Assembly: GCA_029862165.1 (NCBI GenBank)
Contig: JAOTXU010000002.1
Coordinates: forward strand, 124,001-188,000
Reading direction: 5' to 3'
Source: Gammaproteobacteria bacterium
Lineage (GTDB): Bacteria; Pseudomonadota; Gammaproteobacteria; Steroidobacterales; JABDKV01
DNA length: 64,000 bases
Part shown: positions 1-10,107 of the stretch, piece after piece
How the letters are laid out: every line of letters starts with the position of its first letter
Position numbering within the stretch: the first letter of the stretch is position 1
The notes under the pieces: model-generated
Database searches by the model: none
Told to the model about the DNA's origin: nothing
What the model saw: only the letters and a program-made list of their open reading frames with translations
Program-made: the position numbers and the translations under genes

Positions 1-553
1 ACCGAATCGTGTGACTCAGGTACGCAGTCCGGAACGGGATGGCTATCGCGCCGTGCAGGTTGCGGTAGGTGCGCGTAAAGCAAACCGAGTCTCGAAACCG
101 ATGCGTGGTCACTTTGCCGCAGCCTCCAGCGAGGCCGGGCGCACCGTTCGCGAATTCCGTCTTGGCGACAGCGAAGGCGATGATCTGCAAACCGGTTCCG
201 AGATAAAGATCGATATTTTCGAAGCGGGTCAGTATGTCGATGTCTCCGGCACGAGTATCGGCAAGGGTTTCGCTGGAACCGTCAAGCGCCATAATTTTTC
301 CACTCAGGACAACACTCATGGCAACTCACTGGCGCATCGTGCCCCAGGCTCGATAGGCCAGTGTCAGACGCCCGGTCGTGTATTCAAGGGCAAGAAGATG
401 TCCGGTCAGATGGGTAACGTGAATCGTACGGCACAGAATCTGCAAGTTGTGCGAGTAGACGCTGAACGCAATCTTATTCTGGTGAAGGGCTCCGTCCCCG
501 GTTGCAAAGGCGGCGACGTAATCGTCAAGCCCGCCGTTAAGCGACAGGGCTAG
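1..553 (+). CDS. rplC: 50S ribosomal protein L3 (5' truncated by window edge)
   Basis: L3 is a primary 23S rRNA binder reaching toward the peptidyl transferase centre. Reading continues upstream of the GTG offered by the ORF track (codons before it give P-N-R, as in full-length L3), so that GTG is internal and about 30 N-terminal residues lie outside the window. The conserved stretch [20 protein letters not shown] is present and contains the glutamine that PrmB methylates in E. coli. It is the first visible gene of the S10 operon; rplD starts 8 bp after the stop, preceded by AGGAGG. Confidence 0.97.
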   Translation, partial: PNRVTQVRSPERDGYRAVQVAVGARKANRVSKPMRGHFAAASSEAGRTVREFRLGDSEGDDLQTGSEIKIDIFEAGQYVDVSGTSIGKGFAGTVKRHNFSTQDNTHGNSLAHRAPGSIGQCQTPGRVFKGKKMSGQMGNVNRTAQNLQVVRVDAERNLILVKGSVPGCKGGDVIVKPAVKRQG

Positions 554-561
554 GAGGGCAC

Positions 562-1167
562 ATGCAATTACAGTTACACGGTAGCAAGAAAGGCGTCGAC
601 GTGTCGGATGACGCGTTTTCTCGTGAATTTAACGAGGCGTTGGTTCACCAGGTCGTAAACGCTTACATGGCCGGTAGACGTCGTGGTACCAAAGCGCAAA
701 AAGATCGTGCCCAGGTCAGTGGTGGCGGAGCCAAACCCTGGCGTCAGAAAGGTACGGGACGGGCGCGCGCCGGTACGAACCGCAGCCCGATCTGGCGTTC
801 CGGTGGGCGCACCTTTGCAGCGCGTCCCAGAAGCTTCAAACAGAAGGTGAACCGCAAGATGTATCGCGGTGCCATGAGTGCATTGGTATCGGAGTTGATC
901 CGCCAGGATCGCTTGCTCGTCGTCGAATCATTTTCGCTGGATGCCCCAAAGACTAAAGGCTTGGTGAGCAAACTACGCGATATGGGACTGGATGATGTTC
1001 TGATCTTGCTCGAGGCCTTCGATGAAAACGTGCACCTGGCATCACGCAACCTGGAGAAGGTAGGGATGCTCGAAGTCAGTGCTGTTGATCCGGTCAGCTT
1101 GCTTCACTACGACAAGGTTTTGACGACGGTCGCGGCACTTCGCAGACTTGAGGAGAAGCTGGCATGA
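562..1167 (+). CDS. rplD: 50S ribosomal protein L4
   Basis: L4 binds 23S rRNA domain I and sends a basic loop into the polypeptide exit tunnel. The loop is recognisable as [19 protein letters not shown]. At 201 residues it matches the E. coli length. In E. coli L4 also represses its own S10 operon; the leader where that happens lies outside this window. The stop overlaps the rplW start (ATGA), suggesting translational coupling. Confidence 0.97.
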   Translation: MQLQLHGSKKGVDVSDDAFSREFNEALVHQVVNAYMAGRRRGTKAQKDRAQVSGGGAKPWRQKGTGRARAGTNRSPIWRSGGRTFAARPRSFKQKVNRKMYRGAMSALVSELIRQDRLLVVESFSLDAPKTKGLVSKLRDMGLDDVLILLEAFDENVHLASRNLEKVGMLEVSAVDPVSLLHYDKVLTTVAALRRLEEKLA

Positions 1168-1460
1168 GCACCGAAAGACTCATGACCGTGCTGTTGGGTC
1201 CACATCTGTCAGAAAAAAGTCAGCGTGTGGCCGACGCACATAACCAGGTCGTGTTTATCGTCCGTCGTGATGCAACCAAGTCTGAGATTCGCGACGCTGT
1301 GCAGGCGATGTTCGATGTTGAGGTCGACAACGTCACCGTTGTGAACCAACGCGGCAAGGTCAAGCGTGCGCGCTTTAGCTTTGGTCGGCGCAAAGACTGG
1401 AAAAAGGCTTACGTTCGTTTAGCAGAGGGCCACGACATCGACTTCGTTGGTGCCGACTAA
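1164..1460 (+). CDS. rplW: 50S ribosomal protein L23
   Basis: L23 sits at the exit of the polypeptide tunnel and is the docking point for trigger factor and SRP. The N-terminal segment PHLSEKSQ carries the conserved glutamate that contacts trigger factor in E. coli. Length is 98 residues, normal for the family. The start overlaps the end of rplD by 4 bp and rplB follows after 10 bp. Confidence 0.97.
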   Translation: MSTERLMTVLLGPHLSEKSQRVADAHNQVVFIVRRDATKSEIRDAVQAMFDVEVDNVTVVNQRGKVKRARFSFGRRKDWKKAYVRLAEGHDIDFVGAD

Positions 1461-1470
1461 GGAATACGAT

Positions 1471-2298
1471 ATGGCATTGCAGAAAGCAAAACCAACTTCC
1501 GCCGGCCGCCGTTTTACGGTGCGGGTGGTCTCGCCTGAGCTGCATAAGGGCAAGCCATACGAACCGCTGCTCGAGAAGAAAACCCGCACAGGTGGGCGCA
1601 ATACAAACGGCCGCATTACGTCGCGGCATAAAGGCGGTGGTCATAAGCAGCGTTACCGGAAAATTGATTTTCGCCGCAACAAGGACGGCATCCCGGCCAA
1701 AGTAGAACGTTTGGAATACGATCCAAATCGCAGTGCCTACCTGGCTCTGTTGCTTTACGCGGACGGCGAACGCCGTTACATCATCGCACCGAAAGGGCTT
1801 AAGAAAGACGACCAGATCATGTCGGGCACTGAAGCACCAATGAAAGCGGGTAATTGCATGACGCTGCGTACCATACCGCTGGGTTCGATAATTCATTGTA
1901 TAGAAATGAAGCCAGGTAAGGGTGCGCAGATAGCGCGCAGTGCCGGCACGTCCGCGCAGCTTGCTGCCCGCGAGGGCGTTTACGCAACGTTGCGGCTGCG
2001 CTCCGGTGAAATGCGCCGCATACACGTCGACTGTCGCGCCACCATTGGTGAAGTGGGAAACGACGAGCACAACCTGCGCAAGCTCGGAAAAGCCGGCGCC
2101 AAGCGCTGGCGTGGAGTGCGACCAACCGTGCGAGGCGTTGCAATGAATCCGGTTGATCATCCACATGGCGGCGGCGAAGGCCGTACGTCAGGTGGCCGTC
2201 ATCCGGTTTCGCCCTGGGGGGTGCCCACGAAGGGCTACAAGACGCGAAAGAACAAACGCACTGGCAACATGATCGTGCGTCGTCGGAAGAAGAAGTGA
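1471..2298 (+). CDS. rplB: 50S ribosomal protein L2
   Basis: L2 is needed for subunit association and peptidyl transferase assembly. The start is placed at the ATG giving [14 protein letters not shown], which aligns with the family N-terminus; the ORF track began 8 codons earlier, inside rplW. The result is 275 residues. The motif [13 protein letters not shown] contains the histidine long implicated in peptidyl transfer. KPTS.GRR and the GGRN.NGRIT.RH.GGGHK motifs are intact. Confidence 0.97.
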   Translation: MALQKAKPTSAGRRFTVRVVSPELHKGKPYEPLLEKKTRTGGRNTNGRITSRHKGGGHKQRYRKIDFRRNKDGIPAKVERLEYDPNRSAYLALLLYADGERRYIIAPKGLKKDDQIMSGTEAPMKAGNCMTLRTIPLGSIIHCIEMKPGKGAQIARSAGTSAQLAAREGVYATLRLRSGEMRRIHVDCRATIGEVGNDEHNLRKLGKAGAKRWRGVRPTVRGVAMNPVDHPHGGGEGRTSGGRHPVSPWGVPTKGYKTRKNKRTGNMIVRRRKKK

Positions 2299-2308
2299 GG
2301 TATAGGTA

Positions 2309-2581
2309 GTGCCACGTTCGGTTAAGAAAGGCCCGTTTGTCGATTTGCACCTGGAGAAAAAAGTCCAGGCTGCGGCTCAGGCGAATGATCGCCGCCCGAT
2401 CAAGACCTGGTCACGGCGTTCCATGATTCTGCCCGACATGGTGGGGCTGACTATTGCTGTGCATAACGGCCGTGCTCACGTACCAGTCTTGATTTCGGAA
2501 AACATGGTCGGCCACAAACTGGGCGAATTTGCTGCGACCCGCACATTTAAGGGTCACTCCGGCGACAAGAAGACCAAGTGA
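2309..2581 (+). CDS. rpsS: 30S ribosomal protein S19
   Basis: S19 lies in the 30S head next to S13 and the A-site tRNA. The 90-residue product starts at GTG ([14 protein letters not shown]), matching the family N-terminus exactly. It shows the conserved [23 protein letters not shown] core. The upstream GAGG about 8 bp from the GTG acts as ribosome binding site. rplV follows after 7 bp. Confidence 0.96.
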   Translation: MPRSVKKGPFVDLHLEKKVQAAAQANDRRPIKTWSRRSMILPDMVGLTIAVHNGRAHVPVLISENMVGHKLGEFAATRTFKGHSGDKKTK

Positions 2582-2588
2582 GGACGTG

Positions 2589-2918
2589 ATGGCCGCAGCA
2601 AGACTGAAATATGCCCGAATTTCACCGCAGAAGTGCCGTTTGTTTGCGGACATGATTCGCGGTAAGGCAGTGGGTGACGCGCTGCAATTATTGTCGCACG
2701 CGCCAAACAAGAGTGCGGCCATCCTGCACAAAGTACTGGAATCTGCGATCGCCAATGCCGAGCACAACGACGGAGCCGATATCGACGAGTTACGCGTGTC
2801 TGCAATCACTGTAGATCAGGCGCCGACTTTCAAGCGCTGGTTGCCACGTGCCAAAGGGCGGGCCAACCGGCTGATCAAACAGAATAGTCACATCACGATA
2901 CACGTGGCGGACGAGTAA
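2589..2918 (+). CDS. rplV: 50S ribosomal protein L22
   Basis: L22 lines the exit tunnel with a long beta hairpin. The ATG giving [15 protein letters not shown] was chosen because it reproduces the family start and leaves 109 residues; the ORF track start lies inside rpsS. The hairpin and tail [15 protein letters not shown] and SHITI are conserved. An upstream AGGACGTG provides the ribosome binding site. Confidence 0.96.
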   Translation: MAAARLKYARISPQKCRLFADMIRGKAVGDALQLLSHAPNKSAAILHKVLESAIANAEHNDGADIDELRVSAITVDQAPTFKRWLPRAKGRANRLIKQNSHITIHVADE

Positions 2919-2929
2919 GGATTTAACTA

Positions 2930-3652
2930 ATGGGTCAAAAAGTCCATCCAATAGGGATCAGGCTCGGTATTACCAAAGACTGGACGTCTAAATGGTATGC
3001 CGATTCGAAGACCTATCCGCACCACGTTTACACCGATCACCTGATTCGCAGCTTCCTCAAGAAGCGCTTGTCTCAGGCGTCGGTGAGCCGTATTCAGATT
3101 GAACGTCCGGCGAAGAAAGCCCACATCACAATCCACACGGCACGACCCGGTATCGTCATCGGCAAGAAAGGCGAGGACATCGAAAAGTTGCGGACTGATG
3201 TTTCGCGCATGATGAGCATGCCGTTGCAGGACGTCCGCATCAATATTTCGGAAATCCGCAAGCCGGAACTGGATGCACAATTGGTAGCTGAGGGTCTGGC
3301 GCAGCAGCTCGAGCGTCGCGTGATGTTTCGCCGTGCGATGAAGCGCGCGGTCACCAACACCATGCGTATCGGTGCCGGTGGTATCAAAGTGAAAGTTTCC
3401 GGTCGTCTCAACGGCGCGGAAATTGCTCGGAGCGAATGGTATCGCGAAGGCCGCGTGCCACTACACACTTTTCGTGCAGACATCGACTATGGACTGGCCA
3501 GGGCAAACACCACATATGGCGTCATCGGCGTGAAAGTGTGGATATTCAAGGGCGAGGTGTTTGGGCCGGAAGAGGCCGAGGAAACCGCCGAAGCTGCCAA
3601 GACCGCCAAGACCGCCAAGACCGCAAAAACCGCCAAGACGGCGAAGCACTGA
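2930..3652 (+). CDS. rpsC: 30S ribosomal protein S3 with Ala-Lys-Thr repeat tail
   Basis: S3 forms part of the mRNA entry channel helicase. The KH domain loop [14 protein letters not shown] and the C-terminal S3 domain are intact, and the first ~215 residues align with the family. The last ~20 residues are an acidic segment followed by a five-fold Ala-Lys-Thr repeat ([12 protein letters not shown]) encoded by 9-bp tandem DNA repeats. Variable charged tails are common in S3, but a clean tripeptide repeat is a lineage feature. Confidence 0.97.
   Translation: MGQKVHPIGIRLGITKDWTSKWYADSKTYPHHVYTDHLIRSFLKKRLSQASVSRIQIERPAKKAHITIHTARPGIVIGKKGEDIEKLRTDVSRMMSMPLQDVRINISEIRKPELDAQLVAEGLAQQLERRVMFRRAMKRAVTNTMRIGAGGIKVKVSGRLNGAEIARSEWYREGRVPLHTFRADIDYGLARANTTYGVIGVKVWIFKGEVFGPEEAEETAEAAKTAKTAKTAKTAKTAKH
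3596..3646 (+). repeat. 9-bp tandem repeat in the rpsC 3' end
   Basis: Five consecutive 9-bp units (GCCAAGACC, with two degenerate copies) plus a partial sixth encode Ala-Lys-Thr units. Such repeats can gain or lose units by slippage without changing frame, so the S3 tail length may vary between strains. Confidence 0.9.
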
Positions 3653-3662
3653 GGCGACTGCG

Positions 3663-4076
3663 ATGCTGCAACCAAAAAGGACGAAGTTCCGTAAACAAAT
3701 GAAGGGTCGTAATCGCGGTCTGGCAGATCGTGGTAACGCCGTTTCATTTGGTGAGTACGGACTGAAGACCCTCGACCGTGGCCGGTTGACAGCACGGCAG
3801 ATCGAGGCGGCTCGTCGCGCGATGACTCGTCATATAAAGCGTGGCGGAAAGATTTGGATTCGCGTTTTTCCCGACGTGCCGGTAACCAAGAAACCGCTGG
3901 AAGTTCGTCAGGGTAAAGGCAAGGGCAGCGTTGAATACTGGGTCGCAAAAGTGCAACCCGGAAAAGTGCTGTACGAAATCGAAGGCGTTAGCGAAGACAT
4001 TGCCCGCGAGGCATTCAGGCTGGCGGCCGCGAAGTTGCCAGTACAAACTTCCTTTGTTTCACGGCAGGTGATGTGA
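3663..4076 (+). CDS. rplP: 50S ribosomal protein L16
   Basis: L16 helps position tRNA in the A site. The ATG giving [19 protein letters not shown] matches the family start, so the much earlier ORF-track start is rejected; the product is 137 residues. [19 protein letters not shown] contains the arginine that is hydroxylated in E. coli by YcfD. The stop codon overlaps the rpmC start by one base. Confidence 0.97.
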   Translation: MLQPKRTKFRKQMKGRNRGLADRGNAVSFGEYGLKTLDRGRLTARQIEAARRAMTRHIKRGGKIWIRVFPDVPVTKKPLEVRQGKGKGSVEYWVAKVQPGKVLYEIEGVSEDIAREAFRLAAAKLPVQTSFVSRQVM

Positions 4077-4267
4077 TGAAAGCTGGCAAACTGCGTGAGC
4101 ACAGCGAGACACAATTGAACGACGAGTTGCTTAAGCTTCGACGCGAAGAGTTCAACTTGCGCATGCAGCGTGCAACGGGGCAGCTCGCACGTACCGATCA
4201 GTTCGGCAAAGTGCGCAAAAATATTGCGCGCATCAAGACCATTCTCAACGAGAAAGCGGAGTCATGA
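4076..4267 (+). CDS. rpmC: 50S ribosomal protein L29
   Basis: L29 is a small two-helix protein next to L23 at the tunnel exit. The start is the ATG overlapping the rplP stop (TGATG), giving [14 protein letters not shown] and 63 residues; a GTG one codon earlier is possible. Conserved features are LN.EL..LR.E.FNLR.Q.ATGQL. The stop overlaps the rpsQ start by 4 bp, a coupled arrangement typical of this operon. Confidence 0.96.
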   Translation: MKAGKLREHSETQLNDELLKLRREEFNLRMQRATGQLARTDQFGKVRKNIARIKTILNEKAES

Positions 4268-4539
4268 GCGAAGAGAATTCAGCCGTTGCGAGCAAGACTC
4301 GAACGATGACCGGCAATGTCGTCAGTGACAAGATGGATAAGTCCGTCACTGTCGCCGTACAACGCCAGGTTCGTCACCCGGTGTACGGCAAGTACGTCAA
4401 ACTGACGAGTAAAGTTATGGCACACGACGAGAGTAACGAGTGTCGCACTGGCGATACCGTGAGTATTGCCTCGTGTCGTCCGTTGTCCAAGCGCAAGAAC
4501 TGGCGCGTGGTCAGCATTATTGAGCGGGCAGGCCGCTGA
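4264..4539 (+). CDS. rpsQ: 30S ribosomal protein S17
   Basis: S17 is a primary 16S rRNA binder with an OB fold. The 91-residue product carries the signature [19 protein letters not shown] and the SKRKNWRVV terminus. It has about seven more N-terminal residues than E. coli S17. It closes the S10 operon; rplN follows 13 bp later with an AGGAG site. Confidence 0.96.
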   Translation: MSEENSAVASKTRTMTGNVVSDKMDKSVTVAVQRQVRHPVYGKYVKLTSKVMAHDESNECRTGDTVSIASCRPLSKRKNWRVVSIIERAGR

Positions 4540-4552
4540 CAGGAGACGGACG

Positions 4553-4921
4553 ATGATTCAGATGCAAACGGTGCTGAGCGCAGCGGACAACAGCGGAGCC
4601 CGCAAGGTCCAGTGCATCAAGGTGCTGGGCGGATCAAAGCGCCGTTATGCCAACGTTGGTGATGTCATCAAGGTGAGTGTTAAAGACGCTATTCCTCGCG
4701 GCAAGGTAAAAAAGGGCGAGGTTTACAACGCGGTCGTGGTGCGTACCCGCAAAGGTGTGCGACGCTCCGATGGTTCGCTCATTCGTTTCGATGGCAATGC
4801 TGCGGTGCTGTTGAATGCCAGGCTGGAGCCGATTGGCACACGTATTTTTGGCCCGGTTACCCGTGAACTGCGAACGGCAAAGTTCATGAAGATTATTTCG
4901 CTGGCGCCGGAAGTGCTCTGA
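4553..4921 (+). CDS. rplN: 50S ribosomal protein L14
   Basis: L14 makes an intersubunit bridge and is the target of the silencing factor RsfS in other bacteria. The ATG giving [19 protein letters not shown] is the family start (122 residues); the ORF-track start lies inside rpsQ. The [19 protein letters not shown] segment and the FGPVTRELR tail are standard. It is the first gene of the spc-type block. Confidence 0.97.
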   Translation: MIQMQTVLSAADNSGARKVQCIKVLGGSKRRYANVGDVIKVSVKDAIPRGKVKKGEVYNAVVVRTRKGVRRSDGSLIRFDGNAAVLLNARLEPIGTRIFGPVTRELRTAKFMKIISLAPEVL

Positions 4922-4935
4922 GGAGCGGATTAGAC

Positions 4936-5250
4936 ATGAATCGACTAAAAAAAGGCGACCAGGTCATCGTGACCGCCGGCAAGGACAAGGGCCGGCGCGG
5001 TACCGTGTTGGATCTGGTCGGTGCGCGCGTACTGGTGGAAGGTATTAACGTCGCTAAGAAACACATGCGTGGAAATCCGAATGCAGGCGTGGCCGGTGGA
5101 ATTATTGAAAAGGAAATGCCACTGCATACGTCGAATATCATGTTGTACAACCCAGTCACCAAGAAGGGCGACCGGGTAGGGTTTAAGACTTTGGGTGACG
5201 GCAAGAAAGTACGAATCTTCCGTTCCAACGGAGAGGTGATTGACGTCTAG
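4936..5250 (+). CDS. rplX: 50S ribosomal protein L24
   Basis: L24 is an assembly initiator of the 50S subunit. The KOW motif is seen at the N-terminus ([20 protein letters not shown]). Length is 104 residues, as in E. coli. Separated from rplN by 14 bp with a GAGGAG site in the gap. Confidence 0.97.
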   Translation: MNRLKKGDQVIVTAGKDKGRRGTVLDLVGARVLVEGINVAKKHMRGNPNAGVAGGIIEKEMPLHTSNIMLYNPVTKKGDRVGFKTLGDGKKVRIFRSNGEVIDV

Positions 5251-5269
5251 GCGTCACGGTGAACTAGTC

Positions 5270-5809
5270 ATGTCCAGATTACAGGAATTTTACAAAGAGA
5301 CCGTCGTGCCGCAGCTCATGGACAAGCTCAGCCTGAGCAATCCCATGGAGGTACCGAAGATCACCAAGATCACGCTAAATATGGGTGTAGGCGAAGCGTC
5401 AGTCGACAAGAAGGTCATGGATTTCGCAATGAAAGATATGGAACGAATCTCGGGCCAGAAAGCCCTGATGCGTCGCGCCCGCAAGTCTGTGGCGACCTTC
5501 AAGATTCGTGATGGTATGCCGGTTGGCTGCAAAGTCACGTTGCGACGGGAACGCATGTATGAATTTCTGGACCGATTGATTAACGTTGCCGCGCCGCGTG
5601 TGCGTGATTTTCGGGGTTTGAACCCCAAGGCTTTTGACGGCCGCGGTAATTACAGTCTCGGCGTTAGAGAACAGATTATTTTTCCGGAGATCGATTTCGA
5701 TCAGATTGATACCACGCGCGGGATGGATATCACTATCACAACCAATGCGAAAAATGACGAACAAGGGAAGGCGCTGCTTGAGGCGTTCAGTTTCCCATTC
5801 CGCAAATAA
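5270..5809 (+). CDS. rplE: 50S ribosomal protein L5
   Basis: L5 binds 5S rRNA and contacts the P-site tRNA. The ATG giving [17 protein letters not shown] reproduces the family start (179 residues). Conserved blocks are [17 protein letters not shown], the segment [17 protein letters not shown] and the GMDI.I.T tail. The 19-bp gap after rplX is where S8 represses the spc operon in E. coli; I did not find a clear S8 site here. Confidence 0.97.
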   Translation: MSRLQEFYKETVVPQLMDKLSLSNPMEVPKITKITLNMGVGEASVDKKVMDFAMKDMERISGQKALMRRARKSVATFKIRDGMPVGCKVTLRRERMYEFLDRLINVAAPRVRDFRGLNPKAFDGRGNYSLGVREQIIFPEIDFDQIDTTRGMDITITTNAKNDEQGKALLEAFSFPFRK

Positions 5810-5821
5810 GGACGAAACGGT

Positions 5822-6127
5822 ATGGCCAAGACATCAATGCTGATGAGAGAGCGCAAGCGTAACAAGACGGCGGCGCGTTTCGCAGCAAAGCGCGCGCAGC
5901 TCAAGGCGATCATATTGTCGCCCAAGTCTACGGATGAAGAGCGCAGGAACGCACAGATAAAGCTGCAGAAACAACCGCGGGATGCCAGTGCATCGCGGCA
6001 ACGTAATCGTTGCGCGATTACGGGCAGACCGCACGGCTTCTACCGCAAGTTTGGACTGGGTCGAAACAAATTGCGTGAAGCGACTATGGACGGGGAAATT
6101 CCCGGTCTGCGTAAGGCCAGCTGGTAA
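5822..6127 (+). CDS. rpsN: 30S ribosomal protein S14 (zinc-free type)
   Basis: S14 is a head protein of the 30S subunit. It is the long, 101-residue form without the CXXC...CXXC zinc ribbon, with the usual [18 protein letters not shown] and GLRKASW signatures. A zinc-dependent paralogue is not in this window. Spacing to neighbours is 12 and 10 bp. Confidence 0.97.
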   Translation: MAKTSMLMRERKRNKTAARFAAKRAQLKAIILSPKSTDEERRNAQIKLQKQPRDASASRQRNRCAITGRPHGFYRKFGLGRNKLREATMDGEIPGLRKASW

Positions 6128-6137
6128 AGGTAACGAT

Positions 6138-6533
6138 ATGAGTATGACCGATCCAATTGCCGACATGCTGACCCGAATCCGTAATGGACAAAAGGCTGGC
6201 AAGGTCGAAGTCTCGATGCCGGCAACGCGCATTAAAGGCGCGATCGCGAAAGTGCTTCGGGATGAAGGCTATGTCGATGACTTTCAGACCGCCAACGAGG
6301 ACGGAAAACCGGTCCTGAGCATTCGTCTGCGTTATCACGAGGGTAAGCCGGTGATTGCCGAGTTGCGTCGAGTGAGCCGTCCCGGTCTGCGTATTTATCG
6401 TGGCAAGGGTGCCTTGCCACAGGTGATGGGTGGTTTGGGTGTTGCAATCGTTTCAACGTCGCAAGGCGTAATGAGCGATCGACAGGCCCGGGCCGATGGC
6501 CAGGGTGGCGAAGTACTTTGTGTCGTCTCCTAA
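6138..6533 (+). CDS. rpsH: 30S ribosomal protein S8
   Basis: S8 organises the central domain of 16S rRNA and represses spc translation in E. coli. The ATG giving [18 protein letters not shown] is the family start (131 residues); the ORF-track version is 52 codons too long. [20 protein letters not shown] and the GGEVLC terminus are conserved. The ribosome binding site is AAAGGTAACG. Confidence 0.97.
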   Translation: MSMTDPIADMLTRIRNGQKAGKVEVSMPATRIKGAIAKVLRDEGYVDDFQTANEDGKPVLSIRLRYHEGKPVIAELRRVSRPGLRIYRGKGALPQVMGGLGVAIVSTSQGVMSDRQARADGQGGEVLCVVS

Positions 6534-6543
6534 GGGAAAGACA

Positions 6544-7077
6544 ATGTCGAGAGTTGCAAAAAATCCGCTTGAGCTGCCAAAGGGCGTTGAAGTCAGCGTT
6601 CAGGCCGATCAGGTCACCGTGAAAAGTGGGAAGGAATCGTTGCAGATGCGATTGCACCCACAGGTAGGGATCGAACAGGCAGAAAACGAGTTGCGTGTTT
6701 CGGCAAAGGACGGCTCGCGCACCACGATCGCGCTGGCCGGCACAATGCGCGCGCTGCTGGGCAATATGGTCACGGGTGTGACCAAGGGTTTTGAACGCAA
6801 GCTGGAACTGCACGGCGTCGGTTATCGCGCGCAGTCCCAGGGCAATAAGCTCAACTTAACGCTGGGTTTTTCCCATCCGGTGGAATACCAGGTGCCGGAC
6901 GGTGTTTCGGTGGATACGCCATCGCAGACCGAAATCGTACTGAAGGGTGCTGACAAGCAACGCGTCGGGCAGGCGGCGGCCGAAATTCGGGCCTATCGCC
7001 CGCCGGACGCATACAAGGGTAAAGGTGTTCGCTATTCCGATGAGGAAATCATCCTTAAGGAAGCGAAGAAGAAGTAG
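6544..7077 (+). CDS. rplF: 50S ribosomal protein L6
   Basis: L6 lies at the GTPase-associated region of the 50S subunit. The start is the ATG giving [17 protein letters not shown] (177 residues). The C-terminal signature [19 protein letters not shown] is intact. The ORF track started 16 codons earlier inside rpsH, which is rejected by family length and by the AAGGGAAAG site just before the chosen ATG. Confidence 0.97.
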   Translation: MSRVAKNPLELPKGVEVSVQADQVTVKSGKESLQMRLHPQVGIEQAENELRVSAKDGSRTTIALAGTMRALLGNMVTGVTKGFERKLELHGVGYRAQSQGNKLNLTLGFSHPVEYQVPDGVSVDTPSQTEIVLKGADKQRVGQAAAEIRAYRPPDAYKGKGVRYSDEEIILKEAKKK

Positions 7078-7087
7078 GCGCAAGACG

Positions 7088-7441
7088 ATGGAAAAGAAAC
7101 AATCCAGATTACGCCGTGCAAAACGTTCACGGGCCAAGATGCGCGAATTGCGAGTTAATCGCCTCAGCGTGCATCGCACTCCGCGGCATATTTATGCACA
7201 AATTATTGGACCGGATGGTGGAACCGTGCTGGCTGCTGTGTCGACCGTGCAGAAATCGGTACGCAAGGGTCTGAAGAGCACCGGCAACGCCGAAGCCGCC
7301 AAAGCGGTTGGTCGCGCTGTCGCTGAAAAAGCGAAGAAGGCCGGCATTGACCGGGTTGCGTTTGATCGCTCGGGCTTTCGTTATCACGGTCGCGTGAAAG
7401 CACTGGCCGATGCCGCCCGCGAAGCCGGGTTGCAGTTCTAG
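7088..7441 (+). CDS. rplR: 50S ribosomal protein L18
   Basis: L18 binds 5S rRNA together with L5. The start giving [18 protein letters not shown] yields 117 residues, the E. coli length. The RNA-binding core [15 protein letters not shown] and the tail [24 protein letters not shown] are conserved. The gap to rplF is 10 bp. Confidence 0.97.
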   Translation: MEKKQSRLRRAKRSRAKMRELRVNRLSVHRTPRHIYAQIIGPDGGTVLAAVSTVQKSVRKGLKSTGNAEAAKAVGRAVAEKAKKAGIDRVAFDRSGFRYHGRVKALADAAREAGLQF

Positions 7442-7451
7442 AGGAATATTG

Positions 7452-7955
7452 ATGGCGAGAATTGACGACAATAGCGGCGACGACCTCATTGAAAAGCTGG
7501 TCGCGGTAAACCGTGTGGCCAAGGTGGTCAAGGGTGGACGGCAGTTCGGTTTTACCGCATTGACAGTAGTCGGTGACGGCGCAGGCCAGGTCGGCTACGG
7601 CTATGGCAAGGCACGTGAGGTGCCAGTCGCGATCCAGAAGGCAATGCAGTCGGCCCGCAAGGCGATGCAAAGTGTCCCGTTGCGTGAGGAAACATTGCAA
7701 TACGCGTTGGAGGGGCGTCACGGCGCGACCAAGGTGTACATGCAGCCTGCCTCTGACGGAACCGGCATTATTGCCGGCGGCGCTATGCGCGCGGTTTTTG
7801 AGTGTGCAGGCGTACGCAATGTCTTGGCTAAGAGTTATGGTTCGCGTAACCCAATCAATGTAGTGCGGGCAACTGTCGCCGGTCTCGTTTCGATGTTGTC
7901 TCCGGAAGACATTGCGGCCAAACGCGGCAAGAGTGTCACGGACATTTTGGACTGA
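7452..7955 (+). CDS. rpsE: 30S ribosomal protein S5
   Basis: S5 is part of the decoding and helicase region. The ATG giving [20 protein letters not shown] leaves 167 residues. The double-stranded-RNA-binding domain ([20 protein letters not shown]) and [11 protein letters not shown] are intact. A GAGGA site precedes the start by 6 bp. Confidence 0.97.
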   Translation: MARIDDNSGDDLIEKLVAVNRVAKVVKGGRQFGFTALTVVGDGAGQVGYGYGKAREVPVAIQKAMQSARKAMQSVPLREETLQYALEGRHGATKVYMQPASDGTGIIAGGAMRAVFECAGVRNVLAKSYGSRNPINVVRATVAGLVSMLSPEDIAAKRGKSVTDILD

Positions 7956-7960
7956 TCGTC

Positions 7961-8158
7961 ATGGCCCGGAAAAAGACAACCAAGACAATTCAAGTCACAC
8001 TGGTGCGCAGCCAGTCTGGCCGTTTAAAAAGTCACAAGGCATGTGTTGCCGGTTTGGGCTTGCGCAAGATCAACCAGACCGTGGAAGTAATTGATACACC
8101 GGAAAATCGCGGCATGATCGACAAGGTGTCGTATCTGCTACGGGTAGGAGATGCCTGA
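7961..8158 (+). CDS. rpmD: 50S ribosomal protein L30
   Basis: L30 is a small 23S rRNA-binding protein. The 65-residue product shows the family pattern [10 protein letters not shown]...H.A...[12 protein letters not shown]. It starts 5 bp after rpsE. Its last codons are part of a 9-bp tandem repeat that also provides the possible start codons of rplO. Confidence 0.96.
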   Translation: MARKKTTKTIQVTLVRSQSGRLKSHKACVAGLGLRKINQTVEVIDTPENRGMIDKVSYLLRVGDA

Positions 8159-8171
8159 GATGCCTGAGATG
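8151..8171 (+). repeat. ATGCCTGAG tandem repeat at the rpmD-rplO junction
   Basis: Two copies of ATGCCTGAG followed by a third ATG place three in-frame start codons at 9-bp intervals behind one TAGGAG ribosome binding site. The first copy also contains the rpmD stop TGA. Spacing from AGGAG to the ATGs is 0, 9 and 18 bases, so the middle ATG has the best geometry while the last one matches the usual L15 N-terminus. Confidence 0.85.
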
Positions 8172-8612
8172 CGTCTGAACACATTAAGCCCCAGCAAGGG
8201 TAGCCGCCATGCGCCGAAGCGCTTGGGTCGTGGTCGCTCCAGCGGTCATGGCAAAACGAGTTCGCGCGGCCAAAAAGGCCAGCACGCGCGCTCCGGTGGT
8301 TATCACAAAGTCGGCTTCGAAGGCGGGCAGATGCCGTTGCAACGCCGTTTGCCAAAAGTGGGGTTTCATTCCCGCAAGGCACGCTATAGCTGCGAAGTGC
8401 GGCTGCACGAAGCAGAGCTGGTGGCATCGACCAATGATGGCGTTGTCGACATGACAGTCCTGAAGGAGCTGGACATCATCAGTTCTTTTGCCAAGAAGGC
8501 AAAGATTATTCTTTCGGGGAAAATCAAGGACGCGATAACCGTACGTGGCGTGGCAGTCACCAAAGGGGCGCGTGCCGCCATTGAATCAGCGGGCGGGAAG
8601 ATAGAGGGTTAA
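8160..8612 (+). CDS. rplO: 50S ribosomal protein L15
   Basis: L15 is a late-assembly 50S protein. Three in-frame ATGs created by a 9-bp repeat are possible: I chose the middle one because it lies 9 bases after TAGGAG; the third gives the canonical N-terminus [13 protein letters not shown] and 147 residues. The glycine/arginine-rich stretch ([20 protein letters not shown]) is conserved. The start remains uncertain by three residues. secY follows after 4 bp. Confidence 0.95.
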   Translation: MPEMRLNTLSPSKGSRHAPKRLGRGRSSGHGKTSSRGQKGQHARSGGYHKVGFEGGQMPLQRRLPKVGFHSRKARYSCEVRLHEAELVASTNDGVVDMTVLKELDIISSFAKKAKIILSGKIKDAITVRGVAVTKGARAAIESAGGKIEG

Positions 8613-8616
8613 TCGA

Positions 8617-9963
8617 GTGGCAAAGGGACCCACAGCAGCGTCAGCGATACTTGGTGGAGAAGGACCGAAGTTTTCAGAACTTCGTAAGCGTCTTTTCTTC
8701 CTGGTCGGCGCGCTGATTATTTACCGAATCGGGACGTTTATCCCGGTGCCCGGAATCGATCCCGTGGCATTGGAAAGCTTTTTTGACCAAATGGGTTCCG
8801 GCTCGATCCTGAGCATGTTCAACATGTTCTCCGGTGGCGCGCTTGAGCGGCTGAGTATATTCGCCCTTGGCATCATGCCGTACATTTCGGCATCGATCAT
8901 CATGCAGATGATGTCTGTGGTCGTGCCTTCGCTTGCGGCGATGAAAAAAGAAGGTGAGTCGGGCCGCCGCAAGATCACCCAGTACACGCGGTATGGCACC
9001 GTGGGCCTGGCGTTGTTCCAGTCCATCGCAGCAGCATCGGCTCTGCAAACCCAGGGTGTGACCTTATACACGGGGTCGTCGTTTGTATTTATCGCAGCCA
9101 CGACCCTGGTGACCGGTACGATGTTCCTGATGTGGCTGGGTGAACAGGTGACCGAACGCGGTATCGGCAACGGCATCTCAATGATTATATTGGCCAGCAT
9201 TATCTCGGGATTGCCTGCGGCCATCGCCGGGACGCTCGAGCTGGTCAACAACGGATCGATGCATCCGTTACTCGCCTTGACCCTTTTCCTGTTGGTGCTA
9301 GCGGTGACCTACTTCGTCGTTTTTGTCGAACGTGGTCAACGCAGAATTACGGTCAACTACGCTAAGCGGCAACAGGGTCGTAAGCTGATGCAGGCGCAAT
9401 CCAGTCACTTGCCTTTCAAACTGAATATGTCGGGCGTAATCCCGCCGATTTTTGCCTCCAGTATCATTCTGTTTCCGGCCACAATCGCGAGCTGGTTCGG
9501 CACCCAGGAAGGATGGGGCTGGTTGCAAACCGTTGCCAGCACGCTATCGCCGGGTCAGCCGATTTACATCATGCTGTACGCCGCAATGATCATTTTCTTT
9601 TGTTTTTTCTACACCGCGTTGGTGTTCAATTCGCGGGAGACAGCAGACAATCTAAAGCGCTCCGGCGCATTTGTGCCTGGAATCCGACCGGGTCGCCAGA
9701 CAGGCGAATACATCGATCTGGTGTTGACGCGTCTTACATTATGGGGCGCGATCTATGTAACGGCGGTTTGTCTGCTTCCAGAGCTGATGATCCTGAAGTT
9801 CAGCGTGCCGTTCTATTTTGGCGGTACTTCACTACTGATTATCGTCGTCGTCGTAATGGACTTCATGTCGCAGCTACAGGCGCACATGATGTCGCATCAA
9901 TACGAAGGCTTAATGAAGAAAGCCAATCTGCGTGGCTATGGCCGCGCTGGGCGTGTCCGCTAG
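8617..9963 (+). CDS. secY: Preprotein translocase subunit SecY
   Basis: SecY is the protein-conducting channel of the inner membrane, working with SecE, SecG and SecA. It starts with GTG and has 448 residues with ten hydrophobic membrane segments. Recognisable parts are [12 protein letters not shown] (segment 1 region), [30 protein letters not shown] and the C-terminal cytoplasmic tail [14 protein letters not shown]. It sits in its conserved place between rplO and rpmJ. Confidence 0.98.
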   Translation: MAKGPTAASAILGGEGPKFSELRKRLFFLVGALIIYRIGTFIPVPGIDPVALESFFDQMGSGSILSMFNMFSGGALERLSIFALGIMPYISASIIMQMMSVVVPSLAAMKKEGESGRRKITQYTRYGTVGLALFQSIAAASALQTQGVTLYTGSSFVFIAATTLVTGTMFLMWLGEQVTERGIGNGISMIILASIISGLPAAIAGTLELVNNGSMHPLLALTLFLLVLAVTYFVVFVERGQRRITVNYAKRQQGRKLMQAQSSHLPFKLNMSGVIPPIFASSIILFPATIASWFGTQEGWGWLQTVASTLSPGQPIYIMLYAAMIIFFCFFYTALVFNSRETADNLKRSGAFVPGIRPGRQTGEYIDLVLTRLTLWGAIYVTAVCLLPELMILKFSVPFYFGGTSLLIIVVVVMDFMSQLQAHMMSHQYEGLMKKANLRGYGRAGRVR

Positions 9964-9982
9964 AGCGGATCAGGAGACCAGG

Positions 9983-10096
9983 ATGAAAGTAAGAGCATCG
10001 GTCAAGAAAATGTGCCGCAATTGCAAGATAGTGCGGCGTAAACGGGTATTGCGCGTGATCTGTAAGGATCCGCGTCACAAGCAGCGTCAGGGCTGA
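9983..10096 (+). CDS. rpmJ: 50S ribosomal protein L36 (zinc-binding type)
   Basis: This 37-residue gene is too short for the ORF track. The translation begins [17 protein letters not shown] and ends [10 protein letters not shown]. Cysteines at 11, 14 and 27 and histidine 32 form the zinc site of the C+ type of L36. An AGGAG site precedes the ATG. Its place between secY and rpsM is the standard one. Confidence 0.96.
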   Translation: MKVRASVKKMCRNCKIVRRKRVLRVICKDPRHKQRQG

Positions 10097-10107
10097 GGTA
10101 GCGCGTT

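Noticed and set aside
1375-2166. Minus-strand ORF of 263 codons opposite rplB
   Set aside because: Antisense to a highly conserved ribosomal gene; no recognisable protein.
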